Source of the DNA: Kondoa malvinella
Lineage: Eukaryota > Basidiomycota > Agaricostilbomycetes > Agaricostilbales > Kondoaceae
Direction: 5' to 3'
NCBI GenBank assembly: GCA_039545315.1
Contig: BCIM01000010.1
Coordinates: 62,001 to 126,000, forward strand
Length of the DNA: 64,000 nucleotides
A program made the position numbers and the translations under genes. This document shows, piece after piece, positions 32,384 to 41,945 of the stretch. The first letter of the stretch is position 1. Each line of letters opens with the position of its first letter. Below the pieces are notes generated by a model. It worked only from the letters and a program-made list of their open reading frames with translations, did not search any database and had not been told where the DNA came from.

Positions 32384-33342
32384 TCATCCATGCTTCTCTC
32401 TCCAAGCAACCCTAACAGATTCTCTAACAAACTCCAACTGTTCACCCGTCTGCACCAAACTACACCTACACTCTCTCAAACGATCAACCACTTTCCCCAC
32501 TACATCTCCTTTACATTCTTCAAGATCATCAATGTACCTCAATAGATTCAAAATCGCTATGAACGTTCCTGTCCTTCCCACACCCGCCGAACAATGTATC
32601 AAGATTGGACCAGATTGGGATAGGGTAGATTGAGCGAGTCGGAGGAGTGAAGAAGCGGAAGAAGGGACACCGTGATCTGGCCAATTTAGGTATTTGATTT
32701 GTGTGATTTGTTTCGTGATGGAAGGGGTAGTGAGGGTGATCAAGTTGGTTTCTAAAGCAAGGTGAGCGATTTCGATAGAAGCAGATGATGCACTTACTAT
32801 ATGATTTATCGTCGGACAAGATGGATGAGGTAAGAGTGACACTGAGTGTCGGCGATATAGTCAAAGGCTTATTGAGCGTAGTATCGAAGTAAGGAAAACA
32901 TTTCTCGATGCCTCTTTCAGTCCACTGAGACTTGTTCATCAAGCTCATTCGCATAACATCAAATTGAACTCACACCAGTCAGCATGATGCATAGACTAGG
33001 AGCATCCTCTTCCATCAAGAATATTTCCCAGAATTGTTGCAAGGTATGCTGTAACGGAGCTTGTGCAGCGATCCACTTCCTCGGTGTACTGGAATCCGAT
33101 AAAGCGAGTTCCGTCACCCAACTCGCGTTCACGTATTGCCCCAGTCGAACAAGGGTAGTGTCATAAGGCAAAATATCCGAATATCTATTTGCTGTTGCAA
33201 ATGACAGAGCAGTGGAGGTCGCATAGCGTGAATCTGAGCCTGTGTAGGAAGCGGCTCTTCTTGCTCGTTCACGGGAGAGAAGAGCGCTGTTGGATGCTTG
33301 CAAGTCTGCAGCAGGCAGATTGAGGCAGGCTGGATATTTCAT
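32384..33342 (-). CDS. Protein tyrosine phosphatase
   Basis: The start at 33342 gives MKYPACLNLPAADLQASNSA, then the classical PTP blocks: RYSDILPYDTTLVRL, YVNASWV, WIAAQAPLQHTLQQFWEIFL and, after an intron, the WPD loop LNWPDHGVPSSASSLL. The P-loop HCSAGVGRTGTFIA contains the catalytic Cys and Arg. The end has RCSLVQTGEQLEFVRESV, matching the Q-loop region. About 290 residues, so a single catalytic domain without targeting modules, like yeast Ptp1-type enzymes. It dephosphorylates phosphotyrosine in proteins, probably in the cytosol. Confidence 0.92.
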
Positions 33343-33439
33343 CGTCCAGCGCGTAGTCGCGAGGGTGAGGGGTATAGGTATACGCTTGGGTATTGTACAA
33401 CTTGCTTATAGCTAGATTGCGCGTCAAGTACGGTCGTGT

Positions 33440-34296
33440 CTAGTCAAGATCTGCATGACAGAAAGACGTGTCTATGGCGATGCCAGAAAATGTGGTCTTC
33501 GGTGTAAGTGCATACGAGTGAAAGTGCATACTATATACATGTGTTACCTACTGTTGACCCCAGCTCCATAGGCGATCTTGCCTCGAGTTGATGATCCTTG
33601 ATGCGCTCAATTGCATCTTGCAAAGACCGCTGTGATTCGGAGCAACCACACGAGTGAGTAACTGCACAGCTGCATGTCAATGTAAACTCACAGGAAGGAT
33701 AAGACTTAGGCGATAGCGCTGTAGCAAATTAAAGTCAAGTCTGAAGATCAGCATTAGACGCTAAGACATACCCCGAGGTTGAACACAGCTGTACAACATA
33801 GCAAAAGGGTAAGCTAGGCACGCTTGACCATATGCCTACACGCACCTTCGCTTGGATGGAATCACACCTCACCGCTTGAAGCATTCTCCAACTTGTTTAA
33901 ATCCATATCAGGCTTGATCGGATCTTGTTTTGCAGCTTTCAAGTCTCCCAAAGCTTCCATGAATCCCTATATGTACCACATAACCGTCAGTCGAAATACC
34001 ACGCGTCATTAAAGACTGGGCCTCACATCAGGTCTCGCATGTTCTACTCTTTCTCTTCTCTGAGCTTCTGTTTGTTCCAATTGCTTTTCAGCTTGACTAT
34101 GCCTGGCTGGGTCTGAACTGAGCGTGTCAGTCAGGGGATGAGGGACGCCTTTGTCATATTGGGCGGAATTGACAGCGCTGGTCTGAGCCACGCCTATACG
34201 CGGGGTGATCAGCGTTGTTATACGTATACAGGATAGAAGGGGAGATGGACCAGCTCCAGGCGCTGCATCACTCGTAGCGATAATTTCAGCAGACAT
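33440..34296 (-). CDS. Unrecognised small protein with Cys motif
   Basis: The start at 34296 gives MSAEIIATSDAAPGAGPSPL. After introns a charged helix follows (ARHSQAEKQLEQTEAQRRER), then GFMEALGDLKAAKQDPIKPD. A later exon reads KSYPSFTHSCGCSESQRSLQ DAIERIKDHQLEA with a CGC motif. A short last exon may end at the TAG at 33442-33440. Exon joins after 33880 are chosen by frame and consensus splice sites only. I do not recognise the family. Confidence 0.45.
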
Positions 34297-34851
34297 GCTT
34301 GTTACGAAACAACCAAGCGATGAGCGAAATTCAGTCTGTGCTGTTCGTTTGTAGGGAATGCCAAGGTGCGCGTGTCGCTGTAAAGTGAACAGAGTGAGGA
34401 TCCTGACAAGGTGGGCAGTCTTCAAGATACCGCCTAGGACGAGCAACCAAGGGTACAAGGTAGCTTCTTGCTCTATCTCTATATCTCGCGCTGTCTCTCT
34501 GTCCCGGCCTCTTTGATCAGGTCATCGCCTGTCTCTGTATCTATCCATAAGTGCTGCTCCTTGCACCCGCACCAGGCTGTCCAAGCTTCCAGCCTATTGC
34601 CGCGCTGATGCGCGTGACTGCCTTGTGCCCTCTTGTGTCACCGTACAGCGCTTACACCTATCTGTTTCGCACTTGTCTTGTCGCGTTCTGCTTGCGTCCA
34701 TCCGCTCAGGATATCAGATTGGTCCATTACTCTTGTCTCTTCGCCTACCTGCTGTTCATCATTCTCGACTCCCTGCCGTATTTCCGTCCTTCCTTCACAC
34801 CGTACTTCCTGCGCGTCTTGCAAACATCATGCTCACACATCTGATCTACAG
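34297..34851. other. Region upstream of the NECAP-like gene with unresolved first exon
   Basis: An open plus-strand frame starting at an ATG near 34608 may hold the first exon of the NECAP-like gene. The segment DIRLVHYSCLFAYLL at about 34712 vaguely resembles the family N-terminus, but the expected YxIPP motif is absent. Otherwise pyrimidine-rich, as expected for a 5' untranslated region and promoter. Confidence 0.35.
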
Positions 34852-35540
34852 GCACAGGACTGGTCCGCCGATCCCAACGCTTTAATTTGGAAAGGTCGTC
34901 TACGCATCATCGAATCCAGCTCATCAGAATCCACTTCGCAAGCATCTGTAGAGATAAGGTTGGAAGATTCCGATTCTGGTGAATTGTTTGCTAGTGCGCC
35001 TTATGATGTGGACGGAAAGGTGCGTATTCTCGTCATTCCTCTTCCGGAGCTATGGGAATAAACGCGATGGATATGACTACAGGCAGTAGAACCAGTCTTG
35101 GACTCGAGTAGGTATTTCGTTTTGCGGGTAGTGGATCCTGGTAGTGGAAACAAAGCGTTTCTGGGCATGGTCAGTCCTTTCTCCTGCCTTGTTATGGTGC
35201 TGATATTGCAGATAGGGATTCATAGAGCGAACAGACGCGTTTGATTTCAATGTAGCTTTGCAAGAATCTACCCGGTGCGTGAGAGTCTTTGGATTGAGCA
35301 TCAGCTTATTCCAGGTCTCCTTCGATGCACAGGCGACGACAACCTTCGCTCGCGCCTACAAGTAAAGCAGCAGCGCCAAGCAAAGACTTTTCGCTCAAAG
35401 AAGGAGAAACGATATCCATTTCTATTGGAGGAAAGAAAGCTGGGTCTGGAGGAAAGAAACCCGCTTCGAGTGGGTTTGGTGGGATGACTGGGTTCTTGCC
35501 TCCGCCTCCGAGCGCGAATCAAGTCCGGCGGGGCTTGTAG
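34852..35540 (+). CDS. NECAP-like (DUF1681) adaptor-binding protein, 5' exon unresolved
   Basis: The first certain exon begins after an acceptor at 34851 with AQDWSADPNALIWKGRLRII ES, then SGELFASAPYDVDGK, SSRYFVLRVVDPGSGNKAFL GIGFIERTDAFDFNVAL and KDFSLKEGETISISIGGK. These are the core blocks of NECAP/adaptin-ear-binding coat proteins, a PH-like fold. It ends in a Gly/Ser/Pro-rich tail, TGFLPPPPSANQVRRGL. NECAPs act with AP-2 and AP-1 in clathrin-mediated endocytosis. The N-terminal exon carrying the YxIPP motif could not be located. Confidence 0.82.
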
Positions 35541-35657
35541 CAGTACAGCGACTAAGTCATTTGGGACGAATACGTTTGTATCATTATTCGAAGCAACAAT
35601 TTTATTTTCGAAGAGACCATGTACATAAAGGAGAAGCGAAACCTGCAAGACGAAAGC

Positions 35658-37984
35658 CTACTCGACTGTCGCATACCATTTCAACTCTTGGTTTGCCAAA
35701 GGGTAGATCGGCTTGGTCTTGCCGTCTTCTCCTAGCGAGACGTGACCGCGAGTGAGGCCGTATAGCTTGTGATCGGTTTTCTTGCCAGAGATATCGCCCA
35801 AGAGGTAGCCGATGGGAAGAGATGAACTTCGAGCGCTGTCGAGGACGAAACCGAGACGATCGCCTTTCTTGACAGCGGCGTTGACGGGAAGCCTAACAAC
35901 TTGGCAAGAGGTCGCAATAGTTATGTTCGTGAGGCCAATGGGCACACGAGCCAACGTTTCCCACTGAAAGAAGGGCTGAAGTAATTGTTGTTCATTCTTT
36001 TGATTGGTAACAATCAGAGGCAGATCAAGGCGGAAAAAGGAGAACTTACAGCGTAGCGGAAGACTGTCATGGTGATGTTGCTGTTAACAATGTTTGCAGC
36101 TAAATTCACTCCAACTTCAGACAAAGTTCCTGTCTTGCTAGAAGTCCACGTCTGATAGAAAGACATTGCTGGCTGTATGGCCTTTGATTAGTAGAGGTTC
36201 TTGGTTGTATAGTCTGACGCACATAGTTGTCTGCAGAGGTGTCTGGTTTCTTTCGTCAATAGTTGCTCAACCAGCCAAGTCAAATGCTCACATGACCCAC
36301 AGTTGTCAGACCCATCTGCAGCGCTCGTCGCCCGTCCGATGGTAGGTAGGCTAGCATCACCTAGAGGAGCTTGAATGGTAAAGCTTTTCTTTGTTGAGCA
36401 TGAAAGGGGCTTGATGGAATAGTCACTATTGAATTCGAGCTGGAAGAAATCATGACCGTGCGCTGAGCCCCATCTTAGGCCGTCTGGCATAATGATTCAG
36501 CAAGATGAGCGTAAAGCGCTTGAGAGATGCTCACTGGGTGACATGCTGACAGCATCAGAGTGATAGATGTATTGTGTTTCTTGCTTGCCGATAGCAGGAA
36601 TCTCCAAAATACCGAACGATTGTCCGCCGCACGTCAGGTCGCTTTGCACGATTTGCCGATGCCAAGGTCCTTCCAGGCTTTTGGATCGATAGGCAAGGGT
36701 AGTGGTCTGCAAGGTTCAGAAGAATCAGATCAGTTCTCATGGCGAACCGAAAGGACAGCATACACCATTGCAAACGCCACAAGTACCAGAACCGATGACA
36801 TACCACATGTCCTGACGTTTGAAGATGTCTGGCGCTTGAAATTGACCATCAAGGAGATCACCAGTTGTGTTGGTAATTGGGAAGGAGCCTTGTACCACAG
36901 GATACGATGGACCAGTGCCATTCAAATAATCAGGCGTAAGCTTCTGGATCCAAACGGGATTGATGAACGGTGGCCAGATCTGTCAATGACTGGCTGTCAA
37001 TACAGATTGATAGCTGTCATGGAGGTAGGTTCGCGCTGCCAAAGTCTCCTGCAACAGTCCGAGGCAAGTCGAAAGCGGTAAAGACGAGGTAGCCTTCCCC
37101 ATCAATGACTTTCACGCCAAGATCTTCAGAAGCCCAACCAAAAGGTCGGTATTCTTGGAAAGAGCGACCGACGTAAGAATAGCCGAATGTGAGATTGCCA
37201 GAGGTAAAGACAGGAAGCCCAGTTTCCCCAATCTTTCCAGAGGAACCATAAAAGACGTATTTCTGCAAATGAATAGGTATGTCTTCATAGTGCAAACAGC
37301 GATTAGCTCACTTTGGTCAAAGTATTGTAGACTATCTTGGGTCGACTGCAGGTACCAAATCCGCCGGTGCATGCAGCTTGATTGACAGGTGAATTGATGT
37401 CAAATACTATGTGCGAGCATTCTGGTAGCAGAGACGCGCACAAGCAGGGGAAGTAGCTAACATGCTACTGGATTCTTCGACCATGACTTGAGAACAAGTG
37501 AACTCCAGGTGGTGATGTTGCAGAAGGTGCCGGGTGGCGCAGTACAACCTTGACCGCGAATGAGAAAAGGATCGAAATTGAGTCAACACGATATACCTTG
37601 ATCTTCGGCAATCCACAAGTACTGGTTCCCTTTGGGGTAGATGAGTACGCCAGGTCACGTAAGCAAAGAGAAGTTTGTCTGGACCTATGAATTCCACAAT
37701 ACCGTTTCCAAGACCAATAGCATTCCCATTCTAAGACAATTGAGCATCATCTAGCAGTTGTGTGGTGAACGGAAGAGCCAAAGAACGTATACGACATCAA
37801 ATTTGTAACGCTTTGCATTGCTGAATGTCACAGAGACACTTTCGCCAGGCGCGTAAGGTGACCCATTAGCAGTGCGAAGGTTTTCAGAAGACGATCCGGA
37901 AGAGCGTGCGAAATTATTTGCAGGAGAAGCGGATGATTGGCCTATACAGAATAGAGCAACGCTAGAAAGAATGGCAAGCTTCAT
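35658..37984 (-). CDS. Secreted glycoside hydrolase family 43-like protein
   Basis: The start at 37984 gives a signal peptide, MKLAILSSVALFCIGQSSAS, then a Ser/Asn-rich linker. The catalytic-type five-bladed propeller shows YVFYGSSGKIGETGLPVFTS GNL, FGWASEDLGVKVIDGEGYLV FTAFDL, QAPDIFKRQDMWYVIGSGTC GVC and YRSKSLEGPWHRQIV, in the GH43 order. The C-terminal beta-rich part has SGKKTDHKLYGLTRGHVSL and ends YATVE. About ten short introns. GH43 enzymes cleave arabinan or xylan side chains; whether the acidic triad is complete was not verified. The ATG is one base from the stop of the upstream TAF5-like gene on the same strand. Confidence 0.78.
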
Positions 37985-37985
37985 C

Positions 37986-38660
37986 CTAACGTGCAGCAAA
38001 ACGAAAGATATCCGTCAGCAGTGAGCGAGAAGACATAAGGAGTCGGTATTGCATAGCTTCGGAGGGCTGCAAAGCGTTACCGAGGAGGTGGAGACGGAAC
38101 AGCCGAAGGTGTTGCATAAGAGGACCATAGCCGTGTTCATGCTCTTTCGAATACTTGTTGAACAAAGCGTCTGCTTGCGTTCTGAGGTCTTCACCGCCAC
38201 CGCCCAATACGAGGTCGGGGTAGATGTGGACAAAGACAGGTAACAAGATAGGCAATAGTTCAGCTCTATGAATGTCCAAAGAGCCATGAACAAAGTGGTA
38301 TAATCCTTGAAGACCTGTTGCCCAAGCAGAGAAATCAATGGAAGCCCTCCAATGGCGTAAAGCATCTTCAGATTTGGCAACTGCAGCTGGAGCGTTTCTC
38401 GCAGCGTATTCGTCTGCCGTCTGCTGAGCTCGAGTCACAGGTCCTGCCGGTGTTGCGCCATTGCCAGTCTCTGAAGCGACTTCAGCATCTAAAGCAGCTA
38501 TCGTCCTCGCAAAGCCTCTGCGCTCCAAATAATCTCGAATCACTGAATTGCGATCAGCTGTACCGCTTGCGCCGTTGTTGGTAGTACTGCCATTGTTGTA
38601 ATTGCTAGCTTGAGCAGGCTGCGACGAGGGTGTGCCAGGATTAGATGGCCTGGGAGGCAT
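37986..38660 (-). CDS. TAF5-like protein lacking WD40 repeats
   Basis: The start at 38660 gives MPPRPSNPGTPSSQPAQASN, then a LisH motif (NSVIRDYLERRGFARTIAAL DAEV) and a TAF5 NTD2 domain: YHFVHGSLDIHRAELLPILL PVFVHIYPDLVLGGGGEDLR, then ALFNKYSKEHEHGYGPLMQH L. It ends SLLTDIFRFAAR at a TAG (37988-37986), about 225 residues in a single exon. Normal TAF5 is several times longer, with a C-terminal WD40 propeller that binds other TAFs in TFIID and SAGA. Here the WD40 part is absent and the next gene follows after one base. It may be a truncated paralogue or a split gene. Confidence 0.8.
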   Translation of the reverse strand: MPPRPSNPGTPSSQPAQASNYNNGSTTNNGASGTADRNSVIRDYLERRGFARTIAALDAEVASETGNGATPAGPVTRAQQTADEYAARNAPAAVAKSEDALRHWRASIDFSAWATGLQGLYHFVHGSLDIHRAELLPILLPVFVHIYPDLVLGGGGEDLRTQADALFNKYSKEHEHGYGPLMQHLRLFRLHLLGNALQPSEAMQYRLLMSSRSLLTDIFRFAAR

Positions 38661-39050
38661 TTCGCGGTTCAGGTGATGTTCAGTCGGCCCAAAAAAAATA
38701 AGCAATACAAGAAGCTAGTATCCACAATGCCCGCTACAGGACTCGTGCTCATGTATATCAGGGAAGACTGTCACGAAACAGAATCTTTCCTTACTTAATA
38801 CGACTGCAACGCATGAACATGCATGATCAACCCTGTTTGGCTGCTGGCGCATGTACTAAGAGACCTAGACTGCAGAAAGACCGAGTGTGCAATTGCTGAC
38901 GACCAAGATCCATCTCACAGGAGTAGGCGCTCGGTGGTAATGACTATCGAAAATATCAGTACGAAGTCCTGAGCTCGCCCTTTCAGACTTGAACGCATAC
39001 TTGAGATATGTTCATCCACTACTAGGTAGAAGCCAAATCACAGAACGTGA
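38661..39050. other. Intergenic region
   Basis: About 390 bp between two minus-strand genes, holding the promoter of the TAF5-like gene and the 3' end of the metallopeptidase-like gene. No exon seen. Confidence 0.5.
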
Positions 39051-40205
39051 TTAGGAAACCCAATCTTTCCCACTTCCACCTGTGAGCAACATGGGCTGAC
39101 CTAATTCTACTCTACCCTCAGAATCGCACTGCAGCTGCTTGAGATCGTCCGACAAGCTATCAAGAGAAGTAGAGGGCGGTGCTGAGTGAGATTTGGGGAG
39201 CCGTCCCTTCAAAGGTGATTCTGCTTCGGCGCGGTCATTATCGTATCCAGCTTGTTTCGGAAGACCAGGTAGCTGATCTTGTTGCAATGACGCACACTGG
39301 AGAAGACGCATAGGCTGAGTCGACCTAGCATTGTTGGGGAGCGTGGGGTCGTGCACCGGAAGATTCGACAGATCTCTGATGAAGGGGTATACCAAGGTTT
39401 TTCTCACCGCTTGCTCGACGAATGCGTCTGCTGCAGCGTTATCTGTGAATCGTCCAATATTAGAGTATGTACAGGGCGTGTAGTAGACCCTCTTACCTAT
39501 TGTATGTTACAACCCTGATTTCAAGTCTAACCCAAGTACTCGCTCGACCTGACTAATCTTGGGGCTTGATCCAACAGGCCATACACAAAGCAGGATATAG
39601 CCGAAGATAATACGTTCCATCAGGTTACCCCCTTCTCTGCAATTGACATTCTTGTCCAAGAACCGCTGGGTGATGTACTGAGGTATTTCACCTGGTTGGC
39701 CTATATTCCTGCTAGTTGATGACCGCTGAAATCCAAAGTAGTACTGCTGTACAGCATGAAGTAACTCGTGCAGGAAGGTATGAAGAAAGACGAGTGTAGC
39801 CAAAGACTGATTGATGCGCTGAGCATGGGAATCTTCCAGAAAGCTGGCGAGCGAATAGTCCAGGACGATGACTGGACGTCGCCCAGCTACTGAAAGGGGA
39901 ACTTGACCGTACAAGAAGGATTTTGAGCTGGTTCTATTGAGTTCTTCCAGTCGAACTTGCGGAAACTTGTTTGTAATAAAATGAGCCAAGCGGGCTCTCT
40001 CGTCTGTCCACCGGTTATCATCTAGATCCATAGGAACGGCTAGGTCGAGGCTAGCTATGGTGAGAGTTGCCAGGAGACGATCATTTTTAAGCATATTAGC
40101 TCGTAGATTCTGGACAATACGGGTTGTGAAGCCCAATGGATCTTCGCCCTCGATGAGGTCTTCAACGAAGATGGTATTGAGGATCAGGGCAGGCAGCTTA
40201 GGCAT
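39051..40205 (-). CDS. HELLH-motif metallopeptidase-like protein
   Basis: The start at 40205 gives MPKLPALILNTIFVEDLIEG EDPLGFTTRIVQNLRANML. The middle has RRPVIVLDYSLASFLEDSHA and LVFLHTFLHELLHAVQQYYF G, with an HExxH zinc-binding motif (HELLH) in a helix, as in zincin-type metallopeptidases. A second exon reads DNAAADAFVEQAVRKTLVYP F and ends GGSGKDWVS with a Ser/Pro-rich tail. The join around 39440-39510 is not solved: the first frame meets TAA before the obvious GTAAGA donor. The third zinc ligand is not identified. I do not recognise the peptidase family. Confidence 0.55.
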
Positions 40206-40529
40206 TGTTTGTATATTTCGTCGTTGGAGAGCAAGCTATATCTGTCGGGGCGGCGGTCAAGTCACTGGGGGGCTAGGTCACTTAACCGACTATTTTGCTA
40301 CTGACTTTCTGGTGCCTTCAGAGCTAGGCAAGGGTTACATAACAAGTCACAGAGCTATGCTCAGCCGTTTGAGACACTTCTATGCACTATGAGATAAAAT
40401 GTACAGATTGACATTTTGAACCGACTATGTGACTTTCCATGCTTGATACAGCTGCTTGCTTGCCGCGCTTCTTCCGCTCTTGTGCCTTCTACTTGAAACG
40501 ATGAGGTAGATCTGGCAGAAAGCATAAGG
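40206..40529. other. Intergenic region
   Basis: About 320 bp between two minus-strand genes. It should carry the promoter of the HELLH gene. A short plus-strand open frame crosses it but lacks support. Confidence 0.45.
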
Positions 40530-40834
40530 TCAAAGGATTTGAGAGATTAGGAAGAAGTGAACTTGCAAGAGCAATAGGGCTCCGAGTGCGAGACGAGCAA
40601 TCTTTTTGCGGCACTTCAGAAGGCTAAGAGCTTGGAAGAGTCCACATGAGAATGCAACGAGAGAAGAGTAGTGGAACCAGGTTGAGGGTGCAAATCGACA
40701 AGAAGAAGGCGAAAGCTCATTCGAGGGCTTGAGAACCAAAACAAGGGACAGATTGGTGACGGCAAGACTGATTTCCAACTGACATAGCTCACAACTCAGC
40801 TCCTGCAGTGTTCGGTAAAGTTGCTCACAAACAT
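40530..40834 (-). CDS. Small two-helix membrane protein
   Basis: ATG at 40834 gives MF, then a 26-nt GT-AG intron (40803-40828), then ELSCELCQLEISLAVTNLSL VLVLKPSN. Two hydrophobic segments follow: STWFHYSSLVAFSCGLFQAL and IARLALGALLLLQVHFFLI, ending at 40530. About 84 residues. It starts 22 bp after the ESF2 stop on the same strand. No family recognised. Confidence 0.45.
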
Positions 40835-40855
40835 TATAAAGATTCCAGGGTCCAC

Positions 40856-41662
40856 CTAAAACAGACTATCCAACACACCCTGCAACGCTTGATCTCCTCT
40901 AGCCTTTTCCTGTTTGCCCTCTTTGACCGTAGTCCGTTGCTTGAACGCTCTCTGCTTCTTTTCCTTTTTTGGTAATTCCTCACTACCCTCTGGCCTTTCT
41001 TTGCGTTTCTTTTCCCTCTTTTCCTCAATCTTTCCCTGCACCCTAGCCTTCTCGACCTGCCGCAAATAACCCGCTTGATCTTTCTTACTCTGGCTAATTT
41101 CATTCCTCAACAAGGCGCTTTCCACTGCCATACTCTGACCCAAACTTGCGCTCAATTGACTCCATTTGAACCTCGGTAAGTATTTGATCGACCATAAATC
41201 GTGGTAGAAGGGATTCGAAGGTTTTCCTCCGATAGGTTGAGCGTTCAAGTATTCAGCAGTAGAACGAGCGACTTTCTTATCGAGGAATTCCAACCAGCCT
41301 TCTACGAAACGATGAGAGGTATGTTTGCCTGCTTTGGCCGTTTTGGCATCTGCGCGAGTGATACCCAACCTTTGGTCAGCTGAAGCCCTTTTTTTTTTGA
41401 CAACATAGTGTTTTGGCTCACCTCTTGGATCTCTAGCGAGGTAGACTCGTCCAGTATCACCATAATGACTTAGCAAATGCTTTAATTTGCTAGGACCCAT
41501 TCCAGGCGGGACTCTGGAAATGTAGACGACGCCCGTCTTGTCTGCTTTGGCGTTCAAAGGAGCGAGCGATTCAAGGTCAATAATTTTACTTGTTGAAGCG
41601 ACTGGTTGCTCAGGTTGTGCTTGTGCTTCATCGGAATGCAAAATAGAATCATAGAGGTCCAT
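40856..41662 (-). CDS. ESF2: Esf2/ABT1 pre-rRNA processing factor
   Basis: The start at 41662 gives MDLYDSILHSDEAQAQPEQP, then an RRM: TGVVYISRVPPGMGPSKLKH LLSHYGDTGRVYLARDPR. After an intron of about 51 nt the block KAGKHTSHRFVEGWLEFLDK KVARSTAEYLN follows, then GGKPSNPFYHDLWSIKYLPR FKWSQL, the Esf2/ABT1 signature, and a Lys/Arg-rich tail ending LQGVLDSLF. The protein works in the small-subunit processome in the nucleolus, stimulating the Dbp8 helicase in yeast. The intron is a multiple of three without a stop, so it could be mistaken for coding sequence. Confidence 0.92.
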   Translation of the reverse strand: MDLYDSILHSDEAQAQPEQPVASTSKIIDLESLAPLNAKADKTGVVYISRVPPGMGPSKLKHLLSHYGDTGRVYLARDPRGEPKHYVVKKKRASADQRLGITRADAKTAKAGKHTSHRFVEGWLEFLDKKVARSTAEYLNAQPIGGKPSNPFYHDLWSIKYLPRFKWSQLSASLGQSMAVESALLRNEISQSKKDQAGYLRQVEKARVQGKIEEKREKKRKERPEGSEELPKKEKKQRAFKQRTTVKEGKQEKARGDQALQGVLDSLF

Positions 41663-41945
41663 GTTGAAAACGTCTTTTTGCTTGACACTGGCTCGATGTA
41701 TGTCGGCTCAGGCTCTCCTTTGCGATAGCTGACAGGGTATATCAGTGTCTTCTGGCGATAGCAGCAACAAATTCCTTGTGTCGTGCAGGTCGTTGCTCTC
41801 CAACCAAGGTTTCGGACAGGATAAAGTATTTTTGCGGCATGATCGGCCAGCGAGCGATAACGGGCAGCATGGAGATGAACGCGAAGAGGGCAAAGGATGG
41901 CCAAAGACGACGATGAATTCAAACAAGATGATGCTCGCTGCCAGA

